A DNA stretch of 64,000 nt from SZUA-36 sp963774415 (GCA_963774415.1 CAVZEU010000007.1:186001-250000), one strand, 5' to 3'; shown: positions 1 through 9,137, counted from the stretch's first letter. The notes: a model not told the origin generated them from the sequence alone. Numbers and translations: made by a program.

Positions 1-2059
1 ACGCGGCGCTGTCGGCGCCCGCTTCCCTGGCTTTTCTGGCCAGTTGCAGCGGGTTCTCTTCGAGCTGCGGCGCCGAAGGCAGCCAGCCCATGCGCTCGGC
101 GCGGACGTTGCAGTCGATCAGGCTCTGGTTCTGCCAGGCCGATTTGTCGGCCAGCGGCGAGAGGATTTCATCCAGTTCCAGTTGCTCATAGCGCCACTGG
201 TTCGAGTGGCTGTAGAAGAACGAGGTGCTGTTCATGTGGCGCGGTGGACGGTGCCAGTCGAGCCCGAAGGCCAGCGGCAGCCAGCCGGTTTGCGGGCGCA
301 GCTTCTCCTGGCCGACGTAATGCGCCCAGCCGCCGCCGCTCTTGCCGATACAGCCGCACATGATCAGCATGTTCATGATGCCGCGGTAGGTCATGTCCAT
401 GTTGTACCAGTGGTTGACCGCGGCGCCGAGGATCACCATCGAACGGCCGCGGGTCTTGTCGGCGGTGGCTGCGAATTCGCGCGCGATGCGGATGACCACG
501 TCGCGCCCGATGCCGGTGATTTTTTCCTGCCACGCGGGCGTGTACGGAATGTCGTCGTCGTAGTCGCGCGCCACCTGGTCGTCGTCCAGACCGCGGTCCA
601 GGCCGTAGTTGGCCAGCATCAGGTCGTAGACGGTCACGGCCCTGGCGGCGCCGTTCGCCAGCTGCAGCGTCTTGACCGGGACCTTGCGGCTGAGGACGCT
701 GTCGTGGGTGGTATGGGCAAAGATGTCGTGGTCGCTGCGCTGGTTGCCGAAGTACGGGAACGCCACCGGCAGAACCTCGTCGGCCTGATCCAGCAGGCTC
801 AGCACCGGCTGGATATCGCTGCCGTCGCGCTGGTCCTTCTCCTCGAGGTTCCACTTGCCGGCATCGCCCCAGCGCGCGCCGATCGTGCCGTTGGGCACCG
901 CCACCCGGCCGCCGTCCGCGTCCAATACGACCGGCTTCCATTCCGGGTTGTTCTCGTGCCCCAGGTTCTCGCTGAAGTCCGAGGCCCGCAGTGTGCGCCC
1001 GGGCACCCAGCGGCCGTCTTTTTCCTCCAGCATGACCAAAAAGGGCATGTCGGTGTACTTGCGCACGTAATCTTTGAAGTACTCGCTGCCGCCATTGACG
1101 TGGAATTCTTTCAGGATCACGTGCCCCATGGCCATCGCCAGCGCCGCGTCGGTGCCCTGGCGTACCGGCAGCCAGGCGTCCGACAACTTGGCCACCTCGC
1201 TGTAATCGGGCGTGACCGCGACGGTCTTGGTGCCCTTGTAGCGCACCTCGGTAAAGAAATGCGCGTCCGGCGTGCGCGTCTGCGGCACGTTGGAGCCCCA
1301 GGCGATGATATAGCCGGCGTTGTACCAGTCCGCGCTTTCCGGCACGTCGGTCTGCTCGCCCCAGGTCTGCGGCGAACTGGGCGGCAGGTCGCAGTACCAG
1401 TCGTAAAAACTCATGCAGGTGCCGCCGATCAGGGAAAGGTAGCGCGACCCGCCCGCATAGGACACCATCGACATAGCCGGGATCGGCGAAAAACCGATCA
1501 CCCGGTCCGGTCCGTAGGTCTTGGCGGTATAGATATTCGCGGCGGCGATGATCTCGTTGACCTCGTCCCACTCGGCGCGGACCATCCCGCCGAGGCCGCG
1601 CGCGGCCTTGTAGGCCTTCGCGGTCGCCTCGTCCTCGACGACATGCTGCCAGGCGATCACCGGGTCGCCGTGCTGTTCTTTCGCGCGGCGCCAGGATTGC
1701 AGCAGCTGGCTGCGGATCATCGGGTATTTCAGGCGCGCCGAACTGTACAGGTACCAGGAGTAACTGGCGCCCCTGGAACAGCCCCGCGGCTCGTGGTTGG
1801 GCAGGTCCGTGCGCGTGCGCGGATAATCCGTCTGCTGGGTCTCCCAGGTGACCAGCCCGCCCTTGACATAGATTTTCCAGCTGCAAGAGCCGGTGCAATT
1901 GACCCCGTGCGTGGAACGCACGACCTTGTCGTACGACCAGCGGCCGCGGTAGGCGCGCTCCCATTCCCGCGATTCAGCGGTCGTGATGCCGTGCCCATCG
2001 GCAAAGGTTTCCGGCTTTTTCCGGGTGAAGTAGGTCAGGTTGTCGAGAAAGTGACTCAT
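1..2059 (-). CDS. narG: Respiratory nitrate reductase alpha subunit NarG, N-terminal part (cut by left window edge)
   Basis: Catalytic Mo-bisMGD subunit of the membrane-bound nitrate reductase, which reduces nitrate to nitrite on the cytoplasmic face with electrons from quinol through NarI and NarH. About 686 residues are present of the roughly 1240 usual for the family; the 3' end lies outside the window. The N-terminal His/Cys cluster for the FS0 [4Fe-4S] centre is intact (motif THGVNCTGSC with His51, Cys55 and Cys59, and Cys94 in EPRGCSRG). The SFYDWYCD segment near residues 217-224 carries the Asp Mo ligand region. Similarity to E. coli NarG runs the whole length. The ATG at 2059 has a GGAG ribosome site. 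It starts 15 bp after the upstream narK2 stop, so narK1K2-narK2-narG are probably co-transcribed. Confidence 0.97.
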   Translation of the reverse strand, partial: MSHFLDNLTYFTRKKPETFADGHGITTAESREWERAYRGRWSYDKVVRSTHGVNCTGSCSWKIYVKGGLVTWETQQTDYPRTRTDLPNHEPRGCSRGASYSWYLYSSARLKYPMIRSQLLQSWRRAKEQHGDPVIAWQHVVEDEATAKAYKAARGLGGMVRAEWDEVNEIIAAANIYTAKTYGPDRVIGFSPIPAMSMVSYAGGSRYLSLIGGTCMSFYDWYCDLPPSSPQTWGEQTDVPESADWYNAGYIIAWGSNVPQTRTPDAHFFTEVRYKGTKTVAVTPDYSEVAKLSDAWLPVRQGTDAALAMAMGHVILKEFHVNGGSEYFKDYVRKYTDMPFLVMLEEKDGRWVPGRTLRASDFSENLGHENNPEWKPVVLDADGGRVAVPNGTIGARWGDAGKWNLEEKDQRDGSDIQPVLSLLDQADEVLPVAFPYFGNQRSDHDIFAHTTHDSVLSRKVPVKTLQLANGAARAVTVYDLMLANYGLDRGLDDDQVARDYDDDIPYTPAWQEKITGIGRDVVIRIAREFAATADKTRGRSMVILGAAVNHWYNMDMTYRGIMNMLIMCGCIGKSGGGWAHYVGQEKLRPQTGWLPLAFGLDWHRPPRHMNSTSFFYSHSNQWRYEQLELDEILSPLADKSAWQNQSLIDCNVRAERMGWLPSAPQLEENPLQLARKAREAGADSAA

Positions 2060-2074
2060 CGTGATCTCCGGGTA

Positions 2075-3682
2075 TCAGGGGTTGTGGAACTCTGCGCCCT
2101 TGCGCAGGTAGAACCACCAGTTGATCAATATGCAAACGCCATAGAAGGCGGCAAAACCGTACAGCGCATGTTCCGGTGTCGTGGCTTTGATTTGCTCACC
2201 GAAAACCTGCGGAATATAAAAGGCGCCATAGGCCGCGATCGCCGATGTCCAGCCGAGGACAGGTCCCGCCTGTTCCTTGTTGAACACCTGTGAAATGGTG
2301 CGGAAGGTCGAGCCGTTGCCGATCCCGGTGGCCGCGAACAGCACCAGGAACAACAACAGGAAAGGCATGAAGTACTGCTCGGGGGTGGCCGACGCGTAAG
2401 CCGCCTTGAGGTAGTAGGCCACGCCCAGCGCACTGATGAACATGACGACGGAGATGATCTGGGTGACCTTGGCGCCGCCCATCCTGTCGGCGATCATGCC
2501 GCCCACCGGCCGGATCAATGCGCCGATGAAGGCGCCCATCCAGGCGTACATCAGGGCCGAGGGGCCGTTCGGGTTGACCAGGTCGTGTGTCATGACGCCG
2601 TCGACCATGACATGTTGGTAGCCGAAAACGACCTTGATCGCCAGCGCGAAGGCGGCCGCGTAGCCGATGAAAGAACCGAACGTCATGGTATAGATGATGG
2701 TCATGACCCAGGTATGCATGTTTTCGAAAATCATGTACTGGCGTTTCAGGTTCTCCCCCACACCGCCGGGGATCGCCCGGAGCAACGCCACGGTTGCCAC
2801 GACCACCACCAGCAGCACCACTTCCTTGGGCAGGTTCAGGCCGGAGCCGTTGGTCGCTTCCGGAAACATCAGCCAGAGGCCGCTGGCGGCGGTGACGAGC
2901 GCGATCAGCAGCATGAAACTGATAATTCCGAACGCGGTGAACGGGTTGCCGATACGTGGTGAAACGTGCTCGTCACGAATATTGTTCAAGCCGAACCAAC
3001 CGGCGAAGGCCAGCGGTAGCAAAAACAGCAGCCAGACGTAGCCGGCGTTTTGCAGATAGGTCTCGGTGCCGGCCGGTATCTTCCCGATCAGCGTGCCGCT
3101 GGTGTTCTGCAACGTCATCGACTCTCCGCCGAAGAGGCCGAAGGTCATGCTCAGGGGCACCAGGATCTGCATCGTGGTCACGCCGAAATTCCCCAGCCCC
3201 GCGTTCAGTCCCAGCGCCAGTCCCTGTTTCCGCTTCGGAAAGAAAAAGGAGATGTTGGACATGGACGAGGCGAAGTTGCCGCCGCCGAACCCGGACAGCA
3301 GGGCCAGCAGCTGGAATTGCCACAGCGGCGTGTTCGCGTCCTGCAGCGCCATGCCGGTGCCGGCCGCCGGTATCATCAGCAGCGCGGTCGTGAAAAAGAT
3401 CGTGTTGCGCCCGCCGGCGATGCGTATGAAGAACGTGCTCGGTATGCGCAGCGTCGCGCCGGACAGCCCGGCGATGGCGGTCAGGGAAAACAGTTCGGGT
3501 TTGCTGTAGGGAAACCCAAGGTTGAGCATTTGCACCGTGATGATGCCCCAGTACAACCAGACCGCGAAGCCGCAGAGCAGGCTGGGGATGGAGATCCACA
3601 GGTTACGGTTGGCGATGGTCCTGCCGGTCGCGGCCCATTGCCGTTCGTCTTCCGGGTCCCAGTTACGAAGATCTTTAGCCAT
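2075..3682 (-). CDS. narK2: NarK2-type nitrate/nitrite transporter (MFS)
   Basis: A 535-residue major facilitator carrier of the nitrate/nitrite porter family with about 12 membrane segments. It most resembles the NarK2 branch, which exchanges nitrate for nitrite during anaerobic nitrate respiration. Glycine-rich nitrate signature stretches are visible (GLNAGLGNFGV near residue 155 and GIGNGSTFR near residue 450). The N-terminal 40 residues are a soluble extension (DPEDERQWAATGRTI) that resembles the linker in the middle of the neighbouring fused carrier, suggesting an origin from the same NarK2 module. The start ATG at 3682 is preceded by CAGGAGAA. It lies between the fused narK and narG on the same strand, so a role in feeding the Nar enzyme is well supported by context. 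Confidence 0.93.
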   Translation of the reverse strand: MAKDLRNWDPEDERQWAATGRTIANRNLWISIPSLLCGFAVWLYWGIITVQMLNLGFPYSKPELFSLTAIAGLSGATLRIPSTFFIRIAGGRNTIFFTTALLMIPAAGTGMALQDANTPLWQFQLLALLSGFGGGNFASSMSNISFFFPKRKQGLALGLNAGLGNFGVTTMQILVPLSMTFGLFGGESMTLQNTSGTLIGKIPAGTETYLQNAGYVWLLFLLPLAFAGWFGLNNIRDEHVSPRIGNPFTAFGIISFMLLIALVTAASGLWLMFPEATNGSGLNLPKEVVLLVVVVATVALLRAIPGGVGENLKRQYMIFENMHTWVMTIIYTMTFGSFIGYAAAFALAIKVVFGYQHVMVDGVMTHDLVNPNGPSALMYAWMGAFIGALIRPVGGMIADRMGGAKVTQIISVVMFISALGVAYYLKAAYASATPEQYFMPFLLLFLVLFAATGIGNGSTFRTISQVFNKEQAGPVLGWTSAIAAYGAFYIPQVFGEQIKATTPEHALYGFAAFYGVCILINWWFYLRKGAEFHNP

Positions 3683-3747
3683 GAGGTTCTCCTGACCTTG
3701 TCATTGATAAAGGGGGAACTCGCCCCTGCCGTGGGTTGCGCGACTCA

Positions 3748-6456
3748 TCAGTCGCACCTGACTTCGGCGTCCCTGCGCCGGTACCACCACCAGGTCGCCG
3801 CCACGCACGTCAGGTAAAAGACACTGAACACGGTAATCGCGAGGCGGGCGGTACCGGTGGCCTGGATGGAGGTCGCGATCAGAGCCGGTATGAAAAACAG
3901 CCCCAGCGCGGCAATGGCGCTGGTAAAGCCCAGCGCGACCGACGCCTCGACGTCTCCGGCGGTAATGGCCTTTTCCTGCGCCGCCTGGTCCTTGCCCTCG
4001 GCGGAGCGTTCGTGCAGCGTGCGGAAGACGTTCGGCACCATGTGGAACACCGAGCCGTTGCCGATGCCGGCCGTGAGAAAGAGCAGCATGAAAGAGATGA
4101 AGAAACCGCTCACGTCCGCTGACGCGCCTGCCGCGGGCAGGCTCAACAACACCCAGATACCGGCGATCAACATCACGGCGAAATTCCAGATCGTGACCTT
4201 GGCGCCGCCGATACGGTCCGAGAGCCAGCCGCCGAAGGGCCGGATCAGGGCGCCCGCCAGCGGCCCGACGAAAGCCCATTTCAGGGCTCCGGACTCCGGA
4301 TAAAGGACGTCCAGCAGGATCGGGAACGCGGCGGAATATCCGATAAAGGAACCAAACGTGCCGGTATAGAGCCAGCCCAGGATCCAGGCGTGCTTGCGTC
4401 TGAAAATTCCGGCCAGTTCGCTGTAGGTTTCCTGGACGCCGCGCAGGTTGTTCTGGCCGAACGCGGCCGCGAACGTCGCCAGCAGGATGAACGGAATCCA
4501 GATCAGGGCCGCATTTTGCAGCCAGACCTGGCTGCTGGCGCCGTCGGCGTGATAGATCTGCGGCAGGCCCCCCTTGAAGGCCAGCGCTCCGCTGAAGATC
4601 ACCAGCGGCACGACCGCCTGCATGACGCCCACGCCGAGGTTGCCGATGCCGGCGTTCCAACCCAGCGCCGCGCCGAGTTGCTTCTTCGGGAAGAAGAAGC
4701 TGATGTGGGCCATGCTGGCGGAGAAGTTGCCGCCGCCCAGCCCGCACAGGAGCGCTATGAAGACAAAAACAACGTAAGAGGTGTGTGGGTTCTGCACCGC
4801 CACGGCCATCCAGACGGTCGGCACCAGCAGCGTGAGCGTGCTGAAAATCGTGAAGTTGCGGCCGCCGAATATCGGTACGACGAAGGAATACAACAGCCGG
4901 AACAGCGCACCGGAAATACCCGGAATCGCCGCCAGCCAAAACAGCTCACCGGTGCTGAACTCGAAACCGATCCGCGGCAATTCGACCACCACCACGCTCC
5001 ACAGAATCCAGACCGCGAAGGACAACAGCAGCGGCGGCATCGAAAACAGCAGGTTGCGCAAGGCGATCACCCGGCCGCCCTTGCGCCAGAATTCGGGATC
5101 GTCCGGGCGCCAGTTGCCGATCCAGCGGCCGGCCGCGGCCAGCGGCCGCGCCAACTCTTCCTTAACCAGCTGTTCACGCAGGTTTGGCCTGCGCGCCAGG
5201 ACTTCTTCGCGTTCGCCCCGGGCCGCCATCCAGGTCCATATCATGACCACCGCCAGCACCCCGAACATCAGCATGAAGGTAGTGCTGCGGATACCGGTGG
5301 CGTCGACCGCGGCGCCGAACATGATCGGCAGCGTAAAGCCGCCCAAACCGCCGATAACGCCCACCAGCCCCCCAACGGTGCCCATGTTGCCGGTGTAATG
5401 GTCCGCCAGGCAGCGGTAAACGCTGGCCTTGCCGATACCCTGGGAAATGCCGACGATGAAAGCCAGGACCGTGAACATCACGACACCGGTCGCGATGTTG
5501 AAGCTCAGGTCACCGTCGATACGGTGGACGGTGACGGAGGTCTGCGGGTAGGACATGAAGAAAAGACAGACGATGCTGACCCAGAAGACCCACCAGGTGA
5601 CCCGCTCACCGCCCCACTTGTCCGAGAACCAGCCGCCGAGGGCGCGGATCACGCCGGACGGCAGCACGAAGATCAGCGAAATCAACGCCGCCTGCTCCAG
5701 GTCCAGGCCGTATTCGGCCATGTAGTACTTGGGCAGCCACAACGACAGGGCGACAAATCCTCCGAAGACGAAATAGTAGGCCAGGCCATAGCGCCAGACG
5801 CGGGTTTCGGTCAATGCGCTGAATTGCGCGCCGATCGACGGGAAGCTGTGCGTGCGCCGGCGCTCCTCGAGTTGGGGGTCGTTGTAGGTGAACAGCAGAA
5901 AGACGAAGGCCATCACCAGCATCGCGATGGAGTAGATGACCGGTACCGAGCGCCAGCCCATGGCCACGACGATCAGCGGCGCGACGAAAATGTTGAGCGC
6001 CGCGCCGGCGTTGCCGGCACCGAAAATGCCCATGGCCACGCCTTGTTTCTTTTTCTCGAACCAGGCGGAGGTATAGGCGATGCCGATGGCGAAGGAACCG
6101 CCGGCCAGGCCCATGCACAGGCCGATCAGCAGGTACTGCCAGAACTGGGTGGCGAAATGCAGCCCGTAGGTGGCGATGGCCACCAGGATCATTTGTATGA
6201 AGTACACGACGCGCCCGCCGAAGCGGTCGGTCAGAAAGCCCAGCGGCAACCGCACCAGCGATCCGGTCAGGATCGGCGTCGCGACCAGCAGGCCGAACTC
6301 GGTCTCGCTCAGGCCCAGCTCCGTCTTTATCTTGATCCCAATGACGGAAAACATGGTCCAGACGGCGAAATTCACCGTGAAGGCCAGCGTATTCATGCTG
6401 AGGACCGAGATCTGTTTCTTTTTATCGTACTGGTATTCGTTGGGCGAGGCGGTCAT
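3748..6456 (-). CDS. narK: Fused NarK1-NarK2 nitrate/nitrite transporter
   Basis: A 902-residue protein made of two complete MFS nitrate porters in tandem, about 24 membrane segments. Residues 1-430 form the NarK1-like half (proton-linked nitrate uptake in characterised relatives), with the signature GAGNAGAALNIF. Residues 460-902 form the NarK2-like half (nitrate/nitrite exchange), with GIGNLGVGVMQ and GIGNGSVFHM. The soluble linker around 430-470 includes WRPDDPEFWRKGG. The same fusion is known from Paracoccus denitrificans. The ATG at 6456 follows AGGGAAAA. It is the first gene of the minus-strand nar operon; the divergent Rrf2 regulator starts 190 bp away and paired palindromes lie between them. 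The operon therefore has a fused carrier plus a second free NarK2, which is more transporter dosage than usual. Confidence 0.95.
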   Translation of the reverse strand: MTASPNEYQYDKKKQISVLSMNTLAFTVNFAVWTMFSVIGIKIKTELGLSETEFGLLVATPILTGSLVRLPLGFLTDRFGGRVVYFIQMILVAIATYGLHFATQFWQYLLIGLCMGLAGGSFAIGIAYTSAWFEKKKQGVAMGIFGAGNAGAALNIFVAPLIVVAMGWRSVPVIYSIAMLVMAFVFLLFTYNDPQLEERRRTHSFPSIGAQFSALTETRVWRYGLAYYFVFGGFVALSLWLPKYYMAEYGLDLEQAALISLIFVLPSGVIRALGGWFSDKWGGERVTWWVFWVSIVCLFFMSYPQTSVTVHRIDGDLSFNIATGVVMFTVLAFIVGISQGIGKASVYRCLADHYTGNMGTVGGLVGVIGGLGGFTLPIMFGAAVDATGIRSTTFMLMFGVLAVVMIWTWMAARGEREEVLARRPNLREQLVKEELARPLAAAGRWIGNWRPDDPEFWRKGGRVIALRNLLFSMPPLLLSFAVWILWSVVVVELPRIGFEFSTGELFWLAAIPGISGALFRLLYSFVVPIFGGRNFTIFSTLTLLVPTVWMAVAVQNPHTSYVVFVFIALLCGLGGGNFSASMAHISFFFPKKQLGAALGWNAGIGNLGVGVMQAVVPLVIFSGALAFKGGLPQIYHADGASSQVWLQNAALIWIPFILLATFAAAFGQNNLRGVQETYSELAGIFRRKHAWILGWLYTGTFGSFIGYSAAFPILLDVLYPESGALKWAFVGPLAGALIRPFGGWLSDRIGGAKVTIWNFAVMLIAGIWVLLSLPAAGASADVSGFFISFMLLFLTAGIGNGSVFHMVPNVFRTLHERSAEGKDQAAQEKAITAGDVEASVALGFTSAIAALGLFFIPALIATSIQATGTARLAITVFSVFYLTCVAATWWWYRRRDAEVRCD

Positions 6457-6567
6457 TGAGTTTTCCCTGTTACATGGAGTTTCAAATTCTGATCGTCACG
6501 TATCAAACCACTGCGATTGGCCCCATTGGGCCGCCTGTTCCGCGCCTGCTCCGACTGGAACATATTA

Positions 6568-6601
6568 ATAGATTTTCATATCTATAGATTGTAAACTCTA
6601 T
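6568..6601. promoter_or_regulatory. Two tandem 18-bp palindromes, likely Rrf2-family operator
   Basis: In the narK/Rrf2 intergenic region two inverted repeats follow one another. The first, at 6568-6585, has arms ATAGAT and ATCTAT around a 6-bp spacer. The second, at 6584-6601, has arms ATAGA and TCTAT around 8 bp. Their centres are 16 bp apart and they share two bases, so ATAGA recurs at 6568 and 6584. This is the only AT-rich, repeat-bearing stretch in the gap and it sits 45-78 bp before the Rrf2 gene. Binding by the adjacent Rrf2 protein is an inference from position and symmetry. No full FNR box (TTGAT-N4-ATCAA) was found in this gap. Confidence 0.55.
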
Positions 6602-6645
6602 TGAGTTGGGAAACAATATCTGCCAGCGAATAAAGAAGGTAAAAT

Positions 6646-7071
6646 ATGCTGATGTACCTCAGCCGACCCGCCGAATACGGTCTGCGCGCAATGACCTATA
6701 TCGCGCGCTTGAATACGAATGAGAGGATTCGCACCCAGGACCTTGCCAAAGCCGTGGATTTGCCCGCCCCTTTTCTGTCCAAGGTGATGCGAAGATTGAC
6801 GGCGGTCGGCATACTGGATGCGAAGAAGGGACACCACGGCGGTTTTTTGCTGGCCAAGCGGCCCGAAGAGGTCCGCTTCATCGATATCATGCACGCGGTG
6901 GATTTCGAACCCAACGCGGACCACTGCCTGTTCGGGCTGGCCCGTTGCGACGCGCAAAACCCCTGTCCGCTGCACCCCGAATGGAGCGCGCTCAAAGAGC
7001 ACATCGAGCGCTGGGCCACCTCGCACACGCTGGCTGATTCACTGAAGGCACCGGGCAGCGCCCAAGACTGA
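6646..7071 (+). CDS. Rrf2-family Fe-S transcriptional regulator, NsrR-like
   Basis: A 141-residue Rrf2 regulator: N-terminal winged helix (start MLMYLSRPAEYGLRAM, recognition region LPAPFLSKVMRRL near residue 40) followed by the iron-sulfur loop. The loop cysteines are Cys94, Cys101 and Cys107 (C-x6-C-x5-C), similar to but not identical with the spacings in NsrR and IscR. Members of this family sense NO, nitrite, iron or cluster status. Its divergent position to narK1K2-narK2-narG suggests control of nitrate respiration in response to NO or nitrite. The gene starts just after a tandem palindrome at 6568-6601 that could be its operator. The ATG at 6646 follows AAGAAGG. Which ligand it senses cannot be read from the sequence. 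Confidence 0.85.
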   Translation: MLMYLSRPAEYGLRAMTYIARLNTNERIRTQDLAKAVDLPAPFLSKVMRRLTAVGILDAKKGHHGGFLLAKRPEEVRFIDIMHAVDFEPNADHCLFGLARCDAQNPCPLHPEWSALKEHIERWATSHTLADSLKAPGSAQD

Positions 7072-7100
7072 ACCCGCCGAACCCGCGCGACGCCGGGAAA

Positions 7101-7122
7101 CCGCGCCCGCTGCCGGGCGCGG
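7101..7122 (+). terminator. GC hairpin after the Rrf2 gene
   Basis: Nine-base perfect arms, CCGCGCCCG and CGGGCGCGG, around a 4-base loop, 30 bp after the Rrf2 stop codon. It is placed as expected for a terminator, but the following sequence is not a clean T run, so intrinsic termination is uncertain. Confidence 0.4.
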
Positions 7123-7225
7123 CCCCTGGCTTTACTGCCGTGGCCTTACCGCGACCGTTCTTGAGCGCGGTCGGATGGTGATCCGCCGGCGCTCAGCGGT
7201 TCGGCCGCGGCGCCAGCGTGCCTTA

Positions 7226-7483
7226 TTACCACTCCTTTCCCAGTTCGATTTCGTCCCACTCGTCGAACTGCGAGTACAGTTCCTTCAGGTCGTTTCTGCG
7301 CTCGATCCGACGGCGCGTGCTCAGTCTGCCAGGCCTGTCCGCGGGATTTTCCCATTCGGTGCTGTAGAAATCCTTCGACAAATCACTGAAGTCGTAGAGA
7401 TCCTCATCCAGTTCGTCATCGTCGAAATCCATGTACGGGTCGGCATCGAATTCACGCACACTCTTGCGACTCTTCTTGCTCAT
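7226..7483 (-). CDS. Small acidic conserved protein, possibly PA3496-like
   Basis: An 85-residue hydrophilic protein: basic start (MSKKSRKSVREF), a strongly acidic middle (DADPYMDFDDDELDEDLYDF) and a C-terminal half with RLSTRRRIERRNDLKELY. No signal peptide or membrane segment is visible. The RRRIE segment after an acidic block recalls the short gammaproteobacterial PA3496 family, but the match is from memory and weak. The ATG at 7483 is preceded by a GGAGAAG element. It stands alone on the minus strand between the Rrf2 gene and a MarR gene. Function unknown. Confidence 0.6.
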   Translation of the reverse strand: MSKKSRKSVREFDADPYMDFDDDELDEDLYDFSDLSKDFYSTEWENPADRPGRLSTRRRIERRNDLKELYSQFDEWDEIELGKEW

Positions 7484-7592
7484 CTGCGCTTCTCCAGGTT
7501 GCAGTAGAGGTGACTCGATCCGAATTTAAAAACGCTTTTATCTTTATGTCAAGGTATTTTATAAGGACGTGGAAACCGGTAAAATTGCAGGT

Positions 7593-8102
7593 ATGCATAA
7601 AGACATCATCGACGAGTTCAAAGATGACTGGCGGCGGCAACGGCCCGACCTCGACTCCGAGCCCATGGGTATCGTCCTGCGCATCAACGCACTGGCGAAA
7701 CTGCTCGGCGACCAGGCTTCGGGGCGGCTGGAGGAATTCGACCTGCAATGGTGGCAATACGATGTCTTGTCCGCGCTCAGGCGCAAGGGCAAGCCGTTCA
7801 CGATGGCGGCCACGGAACTGGCCGACGCCGGCATGCTCACGTCCGGGGCCATGACCAACCGGATCGACCGCCTGGAACAGGAGGGCCTGGTCAGACGCCT
7901 GCCGGACCCGGCGGACGGGCGCCGCGTGCTGGTGCAACTTACCAGCAAGGGCCTCGCGTTGATCGACTTTGCCGCCACCGCCCGTTTCGAGGTGGCGACG
8001 GCCGCACTGGGCAGCCTCGACCTGGAGCAACGGCGGCAACTCGGCGACTTGCTGCGCCACGTGCTGCTGGCGCAACAGGGGCGGGTCGGCGCAGCGCTAT
8101 AA
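7593..8102 (+). CDS. MarR-family transcriptional regulator
   Basis: About 169 residues with a winged helix typical of MarR: dimer helices at both ends, recognition helix region GMLTSGAMTNRIDRLEQ and the wing motif DPADGRRVLVQLTSKG. MarR proteins are dimeric repressors or activators that often respond to aromatic or phenolic ligands; the ligand here is unknown. The chosen ATG (MHKDIID) is at 7593; a GTG at 7569 would add eight residues, but its AAGGA lies too close to serve it. It converges on the OMPLA gene, with a six-base overlap of the two 3' ends. No obvious target other than itself or the neighbours can be named. Confidence 0.88.
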   Translation: MHKDIIDEFKDDWRRQRPDLDSEPMGIVLRINALAKLLGDQASGRLEEFDLQWWQYDVLSALRRKGKPFTMAATELADAGMLTSGAMTNRIDRLEQEGLVRRLPDPADGRRVLVQLTSKGLALIDFAATARFEVATAALGSLDLEQRRQLGDLLRHVLLAQQGRVGAAL

Positions 8103-9137
8103 CCAGTCGGTCAGCGCCACCCCCAGGCCCAGCCTGCTGACCTTGTGGTTGTAATCGATGAGGCTTTCACCGTAGCCGGCGAAATACTGCACGTATCCTT
8201 TCAGATAGCGGTAGTGCCAGAGCGGGAAGCTCCAGCCCAGTTCCAGGGCGCCGCGTTTGAACCCGGACTCGAGATTGTTGCGCGACATCAGGCTGATCAC
8301 GTGGCCATGCCGTTTGAAGATCGTCCGCAGTTCGTAATGGCCCAGATAATCGGTGATGCCCGGGTTATCGTCCGAGCCGGCATTCTCCGGCAGCCTCACC
8401 CAGGGTTTGAAACTGATCGCGAAACGGCCGCGCTCGAAGTCCAGATTGGCATAGACGCGGTTCCAACTCCTCGACAGGACGCCACTGCGGCCATTCGACT
8501 GGTGCACGATACCGACCGCATTGGTGGAATTGGTAAACCCGAACAGCCTCCATCCCGGTGTGAATTGCAGCCAGACCTCCGGTTCGTGGTTGGTTTCCCT
8601 TAGCGGCGATGAAAAACGGGGATTGTACATCTGCCAGAACGAGCGGTTGGTGTAACCCGCGTAGACGTCGAAGCGATCGAGGACATTGATTCCCAGCGGC
8701 ACCTTCAGGCTGATCTGGAACTGGAACTCGAAGTTACGCAGATGCAGCGAAGGATCAGCAAACTCCTGCTTGTAAGGTTCCGAATCATAGGAATGGAAGT
8801 TATAGGCGGCGGGCAGCATATAGTTGGGTTTGTGCGCCATCAGCGTGAACGGCCGCAGCAGGTTCGAGCGTTCTTTCTTCAGGCGCTCGCCGACCGCCGC
8901 CTGCAGCGGCGCTTCCCCGGCGCTGTCTTCGCCGGCGTCCGCTTTTGCCGCGCAGGCCGCGCGCAGCTCGCCGACGGTGGTGCTATCGCTGGCCTGCACC
9001 AGCATTCGCGCCATGCAGCTCTGCAAGTCTTCCGCGACCGCGTTAGGGGCCGTCAATCCGCACGCGGCCGCCAGTGTCAGCAGCAGTACGATGGCCCTGC
9101 TGCACGCCGCGCTTGTTATCCCGGGGGTGTTTTTCAT
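8097..9137 (-). CDS. pldA: Outer-membrane phospholipase A (OMPLA)
   Basis: A 346-residue protein that hydrolyses phospholipids appearing in the outer leaflet of the outer membrane; the family is a calcium-activated dimeric beta barrel. A signal peptide ends near residue 35 (GLTAPNAVAED), followed by a 60-residue periplasmic extension and the barrel, which ends in GVALTDWL. The catalytic triad is intact: His212 and Ser214 in GIVHQSNGRSG and Asn226 in LSRSWNR, with the same Ser to Asn spacing as in the E. coli enzyme (144/156). The N-terminal extension makes it longer than E. coli PldA (289 residues). It is transcribed divergently from a secreted nuclease gene. Confidence 0.95.
   Translation of the reverse strand: MKNTPGITSAACSRAIVLLLTLAAACGLTAPNAVAEDLQSCMARMLVQASDSTTVGELRAACAAKADAGEDSAGEAPLQAAVGERLKKERSNLLRPFTLMAHKPNYMLPAAYNFHSYDSEPYKQEFADPSLHLRNFEFQFQISLKVPLGINVLDRFDVYAGYTNRSFWQMYNPRFSSPLRETNHEPEVWLQFTPGWRLFGFTNSTNAVGIVHQSNGRSGVLSRSWNRVYANLDFERGRFAISFKPWVRLPENAGSDDNPGITDYLGHYELRTIFKRHGHVISLMSRNNLESGFKRGALELGWSFPLWHYRYLKGYVQYFAGYGESLIDYNHKVSRLGLGVALTDWL

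Noticed and set aside
44..2293. 749-codon plus-strand frame and 592-codon minus-strand frame over the left end
   Set aside because: Both are shadows of narG, whose true minus-strand frame runs off the left edge and matches NarG throughout.
4390..6459. 689-codon plus-strand frame
   Set aside because: Antisense to the fused narK; Arg/Gln/His-rich composition without any family.
6457..6645. FNR box for narK
   Set aside because: The best candidate, CTGAT and ATCAA around 6490-6510, has an 8-bp spacer instead of 4.
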